Part shown: piece after piece, positions 36,819 through 51,700 of the stretch | How positions within the stretch are numbered: position 1 is the first letter of the stretch | Layout: each line of letters begins with the position of its first letter | NCBI GenBank assembly: GCA_013397795.1 | Contig: VZTJ01000764.1 | Span: 1,316,258 to 1,380,257 of the forward strand | DNA: 64,000 nucleotides | From: Orthonyx spaldingii | Taxonomy: Eukaryota > Chordata > Aves > Passeriformes > Orthonychidae | Direction of reading: 5' to 3' | The notes under the pieces: generated by a model | Database searches by the model: none | What the model saw: the letters and a program-made list of their open reading frames with translations, nothing else | What the model was told of the DNA's origin: nothing | Program-made: the position numbers and the translations under genes

Positions 36819-39800
36819 AAAAGGTGGCAGGTGAGTTTCACTCTAGATTACTCTAAGGTAAATTGTGTAGAGAAAAGTAATGAAAATTATGCCAGTATTA
36901 AGCTGTTTTGAACTGGCAATGACAGTTTAGGAAAAGTATCATGATATCATCACTGTCAGCTCTCTGACACCATGGAGTCATTATGCAGCAGTAGATAAAT
37001 GCCCCAAAAATGTTGGGTATCACCAAGAGTGGTATTGAGATGAAGTCTTGGTGTAATGACATCAGGAGCAATAAGTGTACTTTTGGTTATCCTACCACAA
37101 GTTGGACTAGTGGTGATAAAACAAGAACATAGGAGAGCAAGCAAAATGGTCAAAGCAACACAGAATCAACGACAAGGAGCTATATAAGGAACAACTAGGA
37201 AGTTTGGGATTTCCAGTGTCAGAGGAAATGGATGAAGCAGATGTTGCTGAGTTTTACAAAACCCTGACAGTGATTGATTTTCCAACCAACTGATAAAGTG
37301 ATGGATATACCGACTCTCTGGGAAGTAGAGTGAGGGAACATCAATTAAAGTTGTTTGGATATCAAAGCACATAAAGTGTTGTTTACACAGTAGATAAGGA
37401 ACTTCTGGAGCATGTTTCAAGATGAGGCTTGGTGAGAGATGGCATTAACAGCTCCTAGAGGGATTAGACAAATTCACAGTCTAATGCTTAAGGGAATAAA
37501 TAAGGATATACCCTTTCAGCTTTCCTAATTCTGAATGCTGGGAGAAGCACAGAAGGCTTGGTCTGTCTGTAAAGGGCAGGCTCTGACAGTCTCCTGCAAC
37601 AGTATCACCTAATGCCATTTTTCGAGATAGAGTGCAGGAGTAGCTGGAACTCCTACCAGGCCAGTTAAGGCATTTATTATGTACTTAAACTAATTGAAGC
37701 CATGCTCAAGCACATCAGTCCCTCATGCACTCCTAATACTCACTCTCTGTGCTTCTGAAGTCCTCGTTCATCTCCAAAGAGGTACCAGCTCAATGGCTCA
37801 GATCCTCACCTCAGCAAGGGGATAACTGTGTTGTGGACAAGAGCCTTACAGTGTAAAGGGACCGGGCAGTCAGGTTCAATGTGTGTAAACATGAATCTTA
37901 AAATATGTGCTAAGCTGGTTTTCATTCTGGGAAGAATGTTGCTGAGGCACCTTGCCATAACAAACTACAGAGCCCTGAACAGCCCAGAGACAAGGACAAT
38001 GACAACGATGATTGCAGACAGTTGTTTTGTACAGATATTTACAATTGTGTGTCTAAACTCCAGCTACCACAAGCTAAACAACCCTCTCCCCTATTCTTTA
38101 AGCAATACAATTTCAGGCTGTTAAAAACCTGTGAAGTGTGCTAGGTAAGAGAAGGCAAAGATTACTAGTTCTTTATGCAAATTGCCCCCTTTGAGACAGA
38201 GAGTAAGACATTAGAGTCCACCTTAATCAAAAACTTAGCAAGTAGTCCAGATGCACTGTTTGGCACAACCAATTTGGAGGCAAACTCTGTGTGTTTATCA
38301 TCCTCCCGCCTTTTCTTCTCTAATATATTTTGCCTTCTAATGTGTTGACTAAGAAAGATGGAAAAAAAATCAAATTCCTTTAAACTACATCTATTTGTCT
38401 TACATTCTGTGTATCCTGTTTTATTTCAATTGCAAGAATGCAAAACACTTGAATAAAATGCAGTCAGTTGTGTAAGTGTAGGCACTGCCATCACAAACAA
38501 GAGACAGTAAAATTACATTAAATTTATACTTGAAACCTCAAGAGGAAATAAAAGTCATGCACCTATAAGAAACACTTCAAATGCCAGCACTACTAAACAC
38601 CAATATTTACTTGTGTGAAGAGAACCTTTTGGCGCTGGGCTCATCAGGACCTCAAACATTTAGGAGAACACTTCCCAGGATCCTAAATCATCCTGCATGG
38701 AGACAGCGTAACCTGTAGCTATGACTAAATACACCTCTGTCTGCAGTCCACTTGGAGCCAGCATGGATATCTACACAGACCCTTGGAGTTTCTACTCTTG
38801 AACCCATCATATGATACAATTCTTTTGGAATCACTTTATCCAACATTTTCTAGCCAATAATGGCAGTAGAGAATGTCTACAATCACAGATAGCCTGTGTG
38901 CGGCTACTGAGTTTGTTGTTATTTTAGTAATATGTAGTCCTCCAACAAGACAGAAGCTTTGTGTACATAGCACAAGATCAAAGATACTGCTTGACTTGAG
39001 ACAAGATTAGTATATAAAAAGGAGAGTAAGGAAGGTAAAAGAACAAACACCCTGGAAAAACAAAATGCAGTGGCCCAGATTCATGATTTGTCATTTCATT
39101 TTTTTTTAATCCGGTTTCTGAAAAAAAAAATCCTCATGAATGGCCCTATTTTGGCAAAGAATTATTCTTCTATACTGTAACATGCACAATTGTATATAAC
39201 CCCTATGTTCATATTCATCAAAAGCTTCTAAAGCTGTCCATTAAAACCCTTCAGTACGTACAATCCCCACTCAGCTAAAGTCCAGCTTTAGCAAGGGTCA
39301 CGTACCAAGGCAAAGTTTTACTAGTTAGTACTTCATGTACTGTAAACTGTCAGAAGCATTTTTCACTGTGATTGAAATCTGCCATAACTTTTATTACATT
39401 GTACAGGTGTACACTGCTGAAGTAATCCCAGAGGTCCCACTCCTTTGAAAAAAGCTGTTTGCAGACATAGACTCAGTTTTTGTGAGAAAGGTGGACATTG
39501 TCTCTTCATGAAAACCAGAAAATACTCTTTCTCTTGTTAAAGGCAGCATCTTCCTCCCTCTCATTGTCCCATCAATTTCAACTAAACTGCACCCATGAGG
39601 GACTTTGACATGAATAATGGTAGATTTTAGCCTTTTGATAAGAAAGCACTCCTTGCTACTTCCAGAACTGCATAAATAGGTTGTTTTCAAATTACAAATG
39701 TTAAATAAATTGAGTGGGATTTCAGCAATGGAGTAGAATCAGCAGGTTTTGGGAGGCATTGTCTTTATATTAGAGGAGCAAAATCAAAAAAAGAGATAAT

Positions 39801-42174
39801 ATTGATGCTTACAAACACTTCCTGGCTTTCAGATCCAAAGATTGAATGGTTCTTGCAGAACCAGAGTGTAAAATCAGCTGTATTTCTTCCCTATGTGGTT
39901 TCTTACATTGAGAACTGAGCCTGTAATATTGATAACTCCACTGAAGCTTCTGCATATGAGGAAATTAGAAGAGTTTTCAGCTTTTTCAGCTTTATAACAT
40001 GAAACAAGTACAACCTGTATATCTGTGCAGTGGAATGAACCACTGCATGGTTACAGCTGTGTCACTATAAACCACTTTGCACTTCTGCACTTTTCTGTAG
40101 TTTTTATTTTTTGCCATGAAATCACTTTCAATCATACTTGGTCACGTCACTGATAAAAAATTAAAAACACAAAGCTGTTCTGTAAAAAGGGAAAAGCTGT
40201 TCTGTTGTATCTCTTGTGCAGTTGCCCTATAAGACACAAACGACATTCAGAAATATTCAGGCCAATATTTAATCCAATACACAGGTCTTTTCCTTGTGCA
40301 TGTATACATAAAACATGTATGTTTGTCTATCAGTGGAAAATCTGATTTTCTCTGTAACTTACAGTATTATTTATGTTCATGCATCTTAGCAGAACTCGGT
40401 GCACTTCTCTACTTTGAATACAAAGCAAGAAACTTGTTAAACAATACATGGATTATTTTGGGAAAGTGTTGTCTGCAGATAAAGAATTTTCAAGGTAATG
40501 CAAAGTCAAATTAGATCATCAGTTACTCATATCCTGGTAATTAACTATCAAATGCTGAAATTCTAATTAAATTCTTTGTGACTCTACTATACTTATCAGC
40601 CAGTCTGATATGATTTGCTTCAATGTTTTTGTTGATAATTTAAATCAGCTTTTGTAGACGTTATGCACTTTTCTGAAATACTAATATTTGCTGTGTCTTA
40701 ATAAAACATTTCAACAAAATATCAGCGGTATTCCTGAAAAAAAAAAATTGTTTTCTCTAGAAAAGAGACATATTAAATAAATTGCACACCTGCTAATGCA
40801 TTTATTTTGACACACAACTACAAAGAGAAAATCAAGTGGGCAGTACTTGTAAGCTCTTCAATGGACTGGGTTTTGTCTTCATTTTTCAAGTTAATGAACA
40901 ATTTAGAAGAAAACATTGACTCATCGCTGATAAGTTTTACATGGGATACTTCTATGAGGGAAGTACTAAACAATGAAGAGACCAGGCTAGCTGAAAAGAA
41001 ATTAGTCTAAAGAATATTCATAGGATTTATACTGATAACTGTGATGACTTTTTGCTAATGGTTTAGAAATATTAAAATAATTTTGAATTCCTAAAAAAAA
41101 AGGTCACTGGAAGTGTAAATCCTGTTGAAAGTTGTACAGATGTAGATTATCCAAACTTGGGTTTTTTTGGGCAGCTTTTGAAGTTCTTTTGATTTATTCA
41201 GCAGACTAGAGAGGACCACAAGCAGTGTTTTAGATCCAAATACACATATGAAGAGATTTTTCCTACAGATCTAGCTGTCCCAGAGGTCCCTAAATATGAA
41301 CGAGATTGCCAGGCACCAGAGCAGAACAAAAACAGCAGGACAAAACAGCTTGTAGTGTGAACTGCAATTAAATAAATTTGTAGTAGAGAGAGAATGGCTT
41401 TCACATGAAAGTATAAAAAGTCCCCTGTAGTTCCTGGAGTGGATTAAAAAAATAACTCTTTGATGAGTATCATTAAATGTTGTGGTTCTATAATCAAAAT
41501 TGCCCTGGATCTGCAAGAGGCTTTTCTGCAAGCAACACTGGAATAGGCATTTCTTCAAATATTTTGAATACTATATATTTCCATTTTCTGAAAGAGGTGT
41601 TTTCTGGCAGAATAAATTGAATAAAAAATGTTTTGACTGTGAGATTGCTTCACTATAATCTTTTCATTTAAACAACATGAAAAGTTAAAAGTTCTTAATT
41701 TTGAACAGTCACAACTGGAGGGAGGAGATTAGATCTTGGGCTGGAATAAATTGATGTAGCCACATGAAATCAATGAGGCTAAACCTCCTTTTTATGTGAA
41801 AAAGATCTGTCTCTACACCTCAACTTGCAGAAAGTTCAGATCATACACACAGTTTCAGCAAACTACATTCAGATGCAAATTACCCGTGGGAAGAGGGAGA
41901 AAGGCAGGAGAGAGGCACTTCACTCTCACCTCGGCTCCCATCCCCACATGTTAGTGCATTGAGGTATGCATGTCCCCATCCCAACTGCAGCCCTGCAGCT
42001 CTGGCATTCAGTCAGGAAACATGGAAACACACTTGGTCTGCCTCTCTTCTTGGCTCGTGGAGCCTTGGGACTCCCACTCCTTTAATAAGCACACCCCAGT
42101 GTTTGTACTGCTCCTGAGTAGTGGAAAAGATGCTCGTTTTCTGTGTGTGTGATGGTGGCATTCTCCAAAGTACG
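36819..42174. other. Unassigned AT-rich stretch
   Basis: No gene, RNA or interspersed repeat was recognised. Short A runs occur near 39121 and 40738. Open frames are about 100 codons or shorter and unremarkable. Confidence 0.5.
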
Positions 42175-42436
42175 ACAGCCCAGCAGGCACAGCATCGCCA
42201 GCCCAGCCAGGGAGGTGGTTGTCCTGCTCTGCTCTGCACTGGTGCTCTGCTCTGAGTCCTGGGGATACCTTTGGGCACTGCAGTGTAAGAAAGACACTAA
42301 GCCATTAGAAAGTATCCGAAGGAGGGCAACAAAGATGGTGAAAGGCCTTGAGGGGAAGCCCTGTGAAGAGCGGCTGAGGGCACTTGGTCTGTTCAACCTG
42401 GAGAAGACGAGACAGGGGAGACCTTATTGCAGTTAA
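42175..42436 (+). pseudogene. CR1 ORF2 C-terminal remnant
   Basis: The plus frame reads through residues like SRHSIASPAREVVVLLCSAL, then ESIRRRATKMVKGLEGKP and CEERLRALGLFNLEKTR, and then a stop. This is the conserved C-terminus of the CR1 reverse-transcriptase polyprotein, downstream of the polymerase domain. No endonuclease or catalytic polymerase region is present, because the copy is 5'-truncated. The frame is open over this short piece, but the stretch between the two blocks is diverged. It is a non-functional fragment. Confidence 0.85.
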
Positions 42437-42758
42437 AACTTCCTGGTGAGGGGAAGAGGAGGGGCAGACACCAATCTCAGCTCTGTGGTGACAGTGACAG
42501 GACCCAAGGGAATGGCCTGAAGTCGTGTCAGGGAGGTTTAGGTTGGATATTTGGGAAAGGTTCTTCACCCAGAGGGTGGTTGGGCACTGCAACAGGCTCC
42601 CCAGGGCAGTGGTCACAGCACCAAGCCTGAGAGAGCTCAAGAAGCATTTGGAAAACACTTTCAGGCACATGGTGTGACTCTTGGGGTGTCCTGTGCAGGA
42701 ACGGGACTTGATGATCCTTGTGGGTCCCTTCCAACTCAGCTTATTCTGTGATTCTGTG
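42175..42758 (+). mobile_element. CR1 LINE 3' end with intact octamer tail
   Basis: A 5'-truncated CR1 in plus orientation. It starts in the C-terminal part of ORF2, passes the 3' untranslated region ('gggaggtttaggttggatat', 'ggttcttcacccagagggtg', 'gatgatccttgtgggtccct') and ends in the diagnostic tandem octamer ATTCTGTG at 42743-42758. The complete 3' terminus makes this the best preserved CR1 tail in the window. The left boundary is approximate. Confidence 0.93.
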
Positions 42759-45700
42759 AAGTCTTGTGCAAAGGAAGGCAGAAGGACTCATCCCTTGCCT
42801 GCCCCGTGTGACCACCCCACGGCCAAAGGGATGCAGAGGGCTGGACATGAGGCAGGTGAGTACTGGCTAGGCACTGCAAAACTGCAAAATGACAAGTGCA
42901 CAGCACAACAATAGGGAACAGGGAGTAGAGCTGAGGGTAGCTTGGAGCTGGGAGTAGTGAGGGCAGGTTTAGGACACAGAGAGGGGATGTGGAAGTGTGG
43001 AAAGCACTGGACCATCAGGTTATTAAGTGTTGGGTATTTCCATAGTGAAGAGAGGTTAGTCTTATAGCAGTGAAGAGGATTTATCACCTGAGTGTTTAGG
43101 ACACCAAGCTTCATTAATTTTCCTCCTTATGAGGGGAGGAACTTGTTTTACAACATTTCTAATGTCTCTTATCCAGTGGAGGAGTGGCAGGTAACAAGTA
43201 CTTCTTGAAGTTGTTTTCATTATCTTTCTTTGAGACAAGCAAGTAATTCCTTCAAGCTTATCCTCTGCCAGGATTAATTTGGCCAGTCTAGACTGGTTCT
43301 CCAGTACCGGGAGCAGATGCAAAGCTGTATGGAGTAGAATGAGAAATAATCATTACATAGAGGGGAGAAGAACTGCTTTTGAAGTGACCTGAATAAACAC
43401 TGAATCCTTTTCTTTCCATGTAACATCACACACAAGGATTATACAGAGAGTGATTCCTTTAAAAAAAGCAAAATCAACCCATTTGATAATGTCTTCGTGT
43501 TTCACAGTATTTAGGCTTTTATCACTGTCAGTTCTTAGGGGCTTGGACTGTTTGTACCAAGGCTGAATCACAAATAAGGGGATTAGAAGCCCTCAGTGCT
43601 GCAAAGGATTTGCATTGACAGGAGATGCATAAAGGATGAAGCAAACTGTGCAGCTGAATCCCCAGGCAGTGCAGCAGCAGAGTGCTTCCATCGACATGTG
43701 GGCGCTCACTGACTCGCACCAAGGCTCCTGCTCTGCACAGCACCGAAACTCCTGCACACCACAGGCACTCACACAGAGCTGCACTCTGCCTGGCACTAGG
43801 TAAATACACACAGAGCTGTGAAAATACAGGACAAGTCTGGTATTCCTAATATTTCTGTACCATCTGGATGGTCAAAATTTACCGGGATTGATTTAAAAAT
43901 ATAAAATTTGCTTAGGCACTCTGAAAACAGTGTGAAGGTTAATTTTACATGGTTTTGGATGTAGAAAATAAAACTAGGTGTTTCCCTGTCTAATGGGGGA
44001 TGAAAACATTCAGCAGTGTTCTCTTCACAATAAGCATAGGTATGCTTTCCTCCACAAAGGCTGATCTTTACATAATTTTTGGAATTTCATGTCTTTTAGG
44101 TCTCTTGTTCTCTACAGTTAATATAGGCCAGCAAATTAAACAGCCAGTCACAGGTCCCACTGGGAGGTGGATGCATAAACTCATTCACCAGTGTATTGTC
44201 ACTGAAGCTCCATTTCTTTATGGTTTTGACAAAATTGGATCCTTGCACCACTGGTGCTTGCCACCATGCAGAACCCACACAAGCCAGCATACAGTGTGGT
44301 GTTTGCTTTATTAATGTGGTAACAGGAGCAGTGAGAGTTTCAGAACAATGTGCCCAAGGACAGTGAAAACAGAACCATGGTTGATTTATGCCGAAGAGCA
44401 AGAGTCAGCAGCTTGCTCTGTGGAAAGGCCTGTTTCAAGGGACTCCAGCCAAAACCCTGAGTGTTGGCTCTTTCTGGCTTGGCCCCCATTCACCTAACGG
44501 CGTGTGTGAAGAGCACCCCTTCTGCTCAGTTGGCAGAAACCTCTAGAAAGAGAAAAAAATGGGCAGAAGGCCCCTCTTGTATCTGCTTTTCTCTGTCACT
44601 GCTAATACAAGTGTCAGACATGTTCTCAGAGGAACAATCATCTCCTCTGAGCTCACCCATTTCCTCTGAGCTCACCTGACTGTGAAAAGAGGAGGAAGTT
44701 TATCTCCAAAAAAACACTGAGAGCAGTTGATCTTTCCGCCTTCACTTTGGGTGACAATACCAGCATCTTTGCTATTGTTTGCTTTGCATTGCAGACCACT
44801 TTAAAGTTTCCAGATTATTTTAGCAATCTAAGGACGTTATTTTGCAGGTAGTGAAATATTTTGTAGAGAGACAACTCCTTACTGTGAAGCAGCAGAAAAC
44901 TGTAGTTTGAAGTTTACTCTCATGTGTAATCTATACACAGCTAATGCATGCTGGAAGGAAGCCAGTTTTTATTAGGAGCAGAAACCTTCCAACAAGGTGG
45001 CATCAAGTTGCAGTTCAGCTTCCTTTGGTAACAAATTGTTGAGACAGCAAAGGAAAAAATAACTTCTCACCTATTCAGGAAGGGAAGAATGCAAAATGAC
45101 ATTGAGGTTAGTCCTCCAATTCCAGTTCAGGCTGCTTTACAAATGGAAATACCAGCTTTGTGTTTGCAATTTTACAATATGCAGGTCCAAAGAAGCACAC
45201 CAGTTACAGTCAAGTGACATGTGTTGCCTGCACGTACACCCTACAAAATACTACATTGTGTCATTTTGACCAATAGTGGGAGGTGATATACACTGGTAAC
45301 GTCCTGTGTTTCAAATGAGCTATCAGAAAACTGTATAGTCAGCTCAAATGTAATAAGATGTATATCAATGCTTGGTATTTAAACAAAAAATATATCTGAA
45401 AACCAGTAAACTGCAAGCTAAATTTGGGGGTAAGTGTGAAAACTATAAAAATTAACAGCTGTACTATCAGTGAGGCATAGTTCCTTAAACGTGCTGAAAG
45501 AAAACATTCTCTGCAGGTATTAAAAAAAATTTACCTCTTGTGACAACATCAGAAATCCTGGTTCAAAGTGTAAGCAGCTTTAAAGTCTAAATGTCAGAGC
45601 TATCAAATACAAAACTTTGTCAAGGGGCTTTATGTTGCTGTAAAACAGAGGAATAGTTCATATTTACACTTTTCAATACTGAAAGTGTAAAACATGAAGA

Positions 45701-48700
45701 AAGCTTTAGGTGACCAAACACTCAAGTAAAATTTACCCAATGCCTAGTCTAATTCTTAGAGTTAAACACCGTGTTTGTGTGCCAGTCTAGTACCAGATCT
45801 GGGGCTAAATTCACCTCTTAATAATTATGAGCTTGGCAAAGGAAGGCATTCAAGAGAGCACAGATTGTTTTGACTTTCAATTCAGCAGTTTCCCTGCTGA
45901 TATTTGTTGCCATTAGTCACTTTAGGGTTGATTTCATCTATCAAGTTAAACCTTCAAAACAGCCCTAAAACACCATGCCAAAAAAAAAAAAAATAAAGTC
46001 CTTCAAAGATGCACTCATGCATTGAAAGTGTCTGAACTTGATAGATGCTCAGCAACAAAAATATTAGGTTTTACTGTACCACAGGAATGACAGCTACTGT
46101 TTTACTGAACCATCCACACAGCTCTCACCACACACACATCTGAAACAGCAGTGCACTGGAAAATTGGGAATTGCCTGAGAAACACTAATTTCCTCAGTAT
46201 AAATTTGCTTTGTTTCTTTTATCTTCCTTTTTGGGGCCCATAGGATTTTCCCTTCAAATGTGAGAGGAGGGATGGGACCTGGTGGGCAAGCAGCTCTCTG
46301 GCATTATGTTTTGTTCTCATTGCCCACAGGCTGGCCTTGTGCTTGGTCTATTGTGTGCAATTAAAATACCTTTTGTATTGAGAATTATTAACGTTCCTGT
46401 GACATTTTCTACAGTATTCATTCTTATAGTGTCTGATTGCCTTACAAGACACTAGATAATTAAACCCTTACCTTAATTTTGCATGTAGGGAGTTGGCACA
46501 GAATACAAAAATTTACTGCTGTGTTGGGAGCTCTGTTTTCAGAAGCTGTAACCCTTCCTAGAGGAGATGTATTGATTGTATTTTCTCTTTAATACTGTCA
46601 GAGGTGCTTCTATAATTTAATTTTCATCAGTATACATAGAGTAGACAGTTTGTTTTATAGACTAAATTCACAAGAAGATCTTATTTGGATCAGTAAATGT
46701 TTCTTTTGGCCCACTTTCCTCATCCCCAACAGAGTCAAATTTAGGTATAGGCTCAGCTCCTCATAGGGGGCAGTGCACTATGAAACATAAGACATTATAC
46801 CCAGACTACTTCCAGACACACAATTTTTACAATCGGCTTCAGCATAAATATGATATTTACTTATTCTATTTAAGAAATCTAAAATGTAACACTTTTTTTT
46901 TTGTTAGTTATGTAGAAAGGGAACAGACTTCATAAGTGCTTTGCAAGTAGGATTATTACAAACAAAGCAAAAATTGCCAAGCCTTGTAAGAGGCCAAAAC
47001 AATAAGGAGGTATTGCAGGATTTTATCATTCCTTATGAAAAAAGAACAGGTTGCCAATATTTTAGGTCTTATAAGAGTGATTTCAGTTTCTGACTGCATA
47101 GCAGAAAGAAGCCTGAAGAAAGAAGCCTTAAATCTAAACAGCCAAACTAAAATATTTTTATTTCCCTTCCTAGGCTTAGGTACATTAAACTCTGTATTCA
47201 GATCAGCCAGAACATTAAAGAGCAGTAAATTTCAAATATGCAGTCTTAGAGAGGTTCATAATTCAGACAACTGAAACTGAGAACTCTAAAAACAGTTTCA
47301 GCACCAGAGTATAGGGGAAAGTATAAGACTCCTAACTGCCCATTATACTGGATGCCTTAAAGTCTGTCACACACTGAAATTGTGCCCTTTCATACTCATT
47401 ACAAATGCATGCCAAAAACATCATTTCACACCTTTGTCTGGGTTTCTTTGTAGCTCACTGAAGGACCATTTACTGGTCTGATTCTTTGAGTTAAGATACA
47501 TGAAAAATAAACCAATACTTGGGGCCATCAAAAAGTAACAGTTCATTTCAAAAAGGTTTAAACTTGCTTTTTTGGGAATCATTCAACAGATCTCATGTTT
47601 AAACTCTAAGAATGTTTACCTACATCCACTAGACATGTTAGAAAATTTTCTTTTGGAACTTTTATGCTGTTGCTTTCTCTCTTCTTGCTGCTAGCGCTTT
47701 GTACAGACTCACCGTGAGCCTCGGCAGTGCTGAGCCCGAGCAGTCTGAGACCAGTAGTCCTATACTCAACTTTTTTCCTGATGCTGAATTTTGCACACAC
47801 AGTGCTTTGGCACTGACTTTTGTTTTGCAAAGTGGAAATAAATTTCAAGTCACCATGTTTTATGAAAACCATATGGCTTAACTCACAGTTCTTCAGCTTG
47901 GCAAGATTTGCTTGTGGAAGCAAACATGTTATGAATAGCTGAATTCCCTCTGCATTTAAATATGTTCTTGGAGATGGCCTTGATTGATACTGAAAACAAG
48001 CTACATTTGATTTAATGTGATGATTATATGATTTAATTCCATATATTATAAAAATGAAATTAGAAATAAATAGCACAAAGAGACAAGAACTAAATGGAGA
48101 TTAACACAATCCAAAAGAGATGTCAAATAACTAGGTTAAACTGTAGCATTTGGTGGAATCACTCCAATGACTCTGTAGAAAATCTGTTAATTTTAATGCT
48201 GCCTCAGGACTAGTATTTGAGACTTCTTATGAATTATATGGTACAAGATGCTTTTTACAATATTTAATTAAGTAAATGAACAAAAAATAAGAGGGGAAAA
48301 ACCAGGAGAATCCCATTTTTGGAGATATTAAAAATATAAATTCAGGTAAGATTCACCTGCTATTGACAGTGGAATAAATCTGGATACTGAAACCTCTGAA
48401 TATATCAACTTAGACTGGCAGAAGAGAGAAAAATCAGGCTCTGCTTCCATTTGTTAATCTCTAATGTTACCAGAATTCATGGAGGACAGGGACAATTACA
48501 TTGTCTACTAGGGGGGATCACAGGTGGAAAGAGCAGGGCTTGGTTTGGTGCTGCTCAAAGACAAGGTGCTCCCAGTGCATTTGAGGTGACAGTGACGTTT
48601 GTACCTGCTGCCTGTGCTGGGTGCAAAGCTCTCATGAGGACAGGGCTGACTCTGCACCACCTTGCTCTGTGGAGGAAGTTACACTTGGAGTTGCCTTTGC

Positions 48701-51700
48701 CCCACTCCCAGACCCAGCCCTGGCTCCACCAGCAGGGAAGCCATGTCCAGATGGGAACAACCAGACTCCAAGTAGGGATGAACACCAAAGTTGCACCAAA
48801 ATGAGCTCACCTAGAGCTCTAAATTGCTAACATAGACACATCCATAAAACCCTATCCCCTGCTCATACATACACAAAACAGACAAAAACTTCAGTGTTTG
48901 TGTGACACAAATACAGGGGCAATTAATTGTTTTATTCCTGTTAGCAGGGTTTTATACTTTGGCATTCTTCTATTTGATTGTTTTTAACCGTAATAGAACC
49001 CAGTCCTAGTGGAACTGGTAATGTAAGGTACAAGTTGCAGCAGACTGCAGGTTTACACAGTCATATTTCTGTCTTTCATTTGAACCAAGATTAAAGCTGA
49101 AAATCAGTAACCACACACCAGCAAACCTATCTCTCTCCAAAACCCTCTGCCAAGCAAACAGAATAAATTCCTCTTCATCTACTGCCTTCTACATCCATTG
49201 CAGCACAGATGACTGGGACCACATATACTTTGAGTAGCATTTGGAGTAGATTGATATGCCAGTCAGAAATCTACTTGCCTTCGCATTCTCTTCACATTTT
49301 GTTAGCTGAAGATCTCCTTGCTCCTTGCTCGGCTTTTCCAGCTCAAACTGAGCTTGATAAGTCATTGCCATACATGGCTGAAACCATGACTACAGATGGT
49401 GTGAAGCTGGAACAAGATTGGAGGGGTGTTTTATAAAATATCCTTAGGAAAACCAAAATTTTGTGCTGTTACTCACCTGATACTCAATGTAGTATGGAGA
49501 AGACACACTATGGTCATCCCTTTCACGAAATTCAGGCTTATTTAATGATATTTTGCCTCACTCAGATCCTGGAGTCATCTTTACCAAAGGAAAAATACAA
49601 ACCCTCACCTTGATGGGTAAGACTAAGACTGAAATATTAGTGAGACAGAAAATCAATTTTCTTTAGGATTTTTTTTTTTTTCAGGTAAAAAGCTTCAAGA
49701 CAATTCACACAAAAACAATGAATATGGTGTGTCTCTAATGACCCAAGTTTCCATTTTTCTCAGCTGTAAGTATATCTGGTAGCCATTTGTTTTCTACTGA
49801 AATTGCTGTTTTCCTTCTTAACTAACTACTTTGAAGTCCCTTAAAATTTGTGTCATGACACCAGACTGTTTATTTCAGGTAATGCAAGCACTTGCAGTTA
49901 TCTTTGAGAATGACTTTCTTTACTTCAGGCCTCAAAAAGAATTCATGTCCCTGAGCATTGGTGTATTTTTTCCAACAGTATCAGTCAGTCTAATAAAAAC
50001 TGTGACCTCTTCTTGTCTTGTTTATATCCTTAGATCTTAACACTAAAAGCAGCCCTACAACTACAATAAAAATTAGTCCAGAAGGCCCTGAGCATGGGAA
50101 CAGTAACAATAAACAGTCTGAATAGAACATTATCCCTTTATTTTATGAAGGCCACGTTTCATCAGGTTTTTTTTCAAATATAGGTGTTTCAGCCAGTTTT
50201 AAATTCCTACCAGTCTTCCCTACACAGAACCTGGATGTAACAGTGACACAGCCATGGCAAAGGGGAACCATCAGCTGCACCATAGGGCTTTGCTGCCCAG
50301 TCTCAGCATGGGGATGTCTCTGCTGATGGGCTCTTCTGCCCCTGTCTTCTCACTTGCAAGTTCTTAGTTCAAAAAAGATGAAATCTGTGTCACTTTTTTT
50401 TATTATGTATCTTACTTTTCGCTTTTTTACCTGTTTTATGTATCCAATTCTTCAAGCTTCTGCACTGTTTATTTGAAATAAAATAGGATTCTTATTTCAC
50501 CGTGGGAAGCACTCTGTGTTCTACCTTTTATTGCTGTTTTTTCTTAGATAACCTGTGCAATATTCTTTGCTATGGTCGCTTCCTCTCAGGTGTGTGTTCA
50601 TTACAGCCTTTGTTTTAAATCAGTTTTAGGATTATTACATTAGTTGATATATTATTTTGGAATTGCTCTACTAAGGAGGTTCTGGCTGTGTTCATTGTCT
50701 CTCACCTCAGAAAACTTTGATGATCTTTAACAAATCTTTAAACAATATTTAATTAACCCCTGAGATTTATTTTCTTTACAAGCTATTCTCCCATTTGTAC
50801 AGGCTCTCTCATACAAACCTGGCTGTTTTGGGGTTTTTTATGATACACTTCCATTGCAGGCACTTCCTTCACAAGGATAAAACCTCAAGGAATTGATCAG
50901 TATTTTATTATTTCACACTCCTGCTTCAAGCTCCTTCAAAATCCCCACTAAGTTTATTATATAAATTGTCAAGTTTTTAATCACATCTATTTTCCACATC
51001 ATTCTAGAACATTAAATTAAAAATGTATCCCTTAAAGCAAAGGAAAAAGTGTGTACACCAGCAACAGTATCATCATTGCCAATCTGCAGTATATAGCTAG
51101 AGTCCAGGAACTATGAACAATTGTTATCTTCATCTAAAAGCCACCTTCAGGACCCTTATTTATTATTTGATATGAAACTTTGTTGGGAAAATTTCCATGC
51201 TCTTGTTTATACATTTATCCCAGTTTGGCAGTATAGGGCCTTGGAGAGGTAGTACTGAAAAATACAGTTCTTTCCTTGAATTTAAGGAATTGAAGTATCT
51301 GTTTTATTAGTTTGATTCATCCTTTGCTTATCTTTAATTTCCTATTGCTTCAGATGAACCAGCACAGCTTTAATTCATTTTCTTAATTGATTTTCACTCA
51401 AATGCTGCCATTCTGTCCATCAAAAATAATAGCACTTGAAATTCTTCATCAGAAACTCACAGTAGTTGTCAGATAACAGATTAAAATCCTGAAGGACGTT
51501 TCTTGGGAAAGAGGCAAATCCTCTAGGATTCCTCTAAGTTAATTAGAGTAAGAAAATACTTTCTAAAGGATGTCTTGAAAGCTTTGAAAATAAAAGTAAC
51601 TGAGACACAGCTCAGTTACCTCTTGAAAGTGGAGATTCTTGTCAAGGAGAGGAATTGAGGTCACTAATTGACAACACCTAAAAGATCTTCAGAAGAGACA

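Noticed and set aside
36650..36841. Minus-strand frame with SLTH repeats
   Set aside because: It is translation of the (GTGA)n microsatellite, not a repeat protein.
42305..42670. 121-codon minus frame
   Set aside because: It lies antisense to the plus-strand CR1. The genuine reading there is the ORF2 remnant on the plus strand.
45970..45995. Poly-A run as the tail of a processed pseudogene
   Set aside because: No recognisable coding sequence or target-site duplication upstream.
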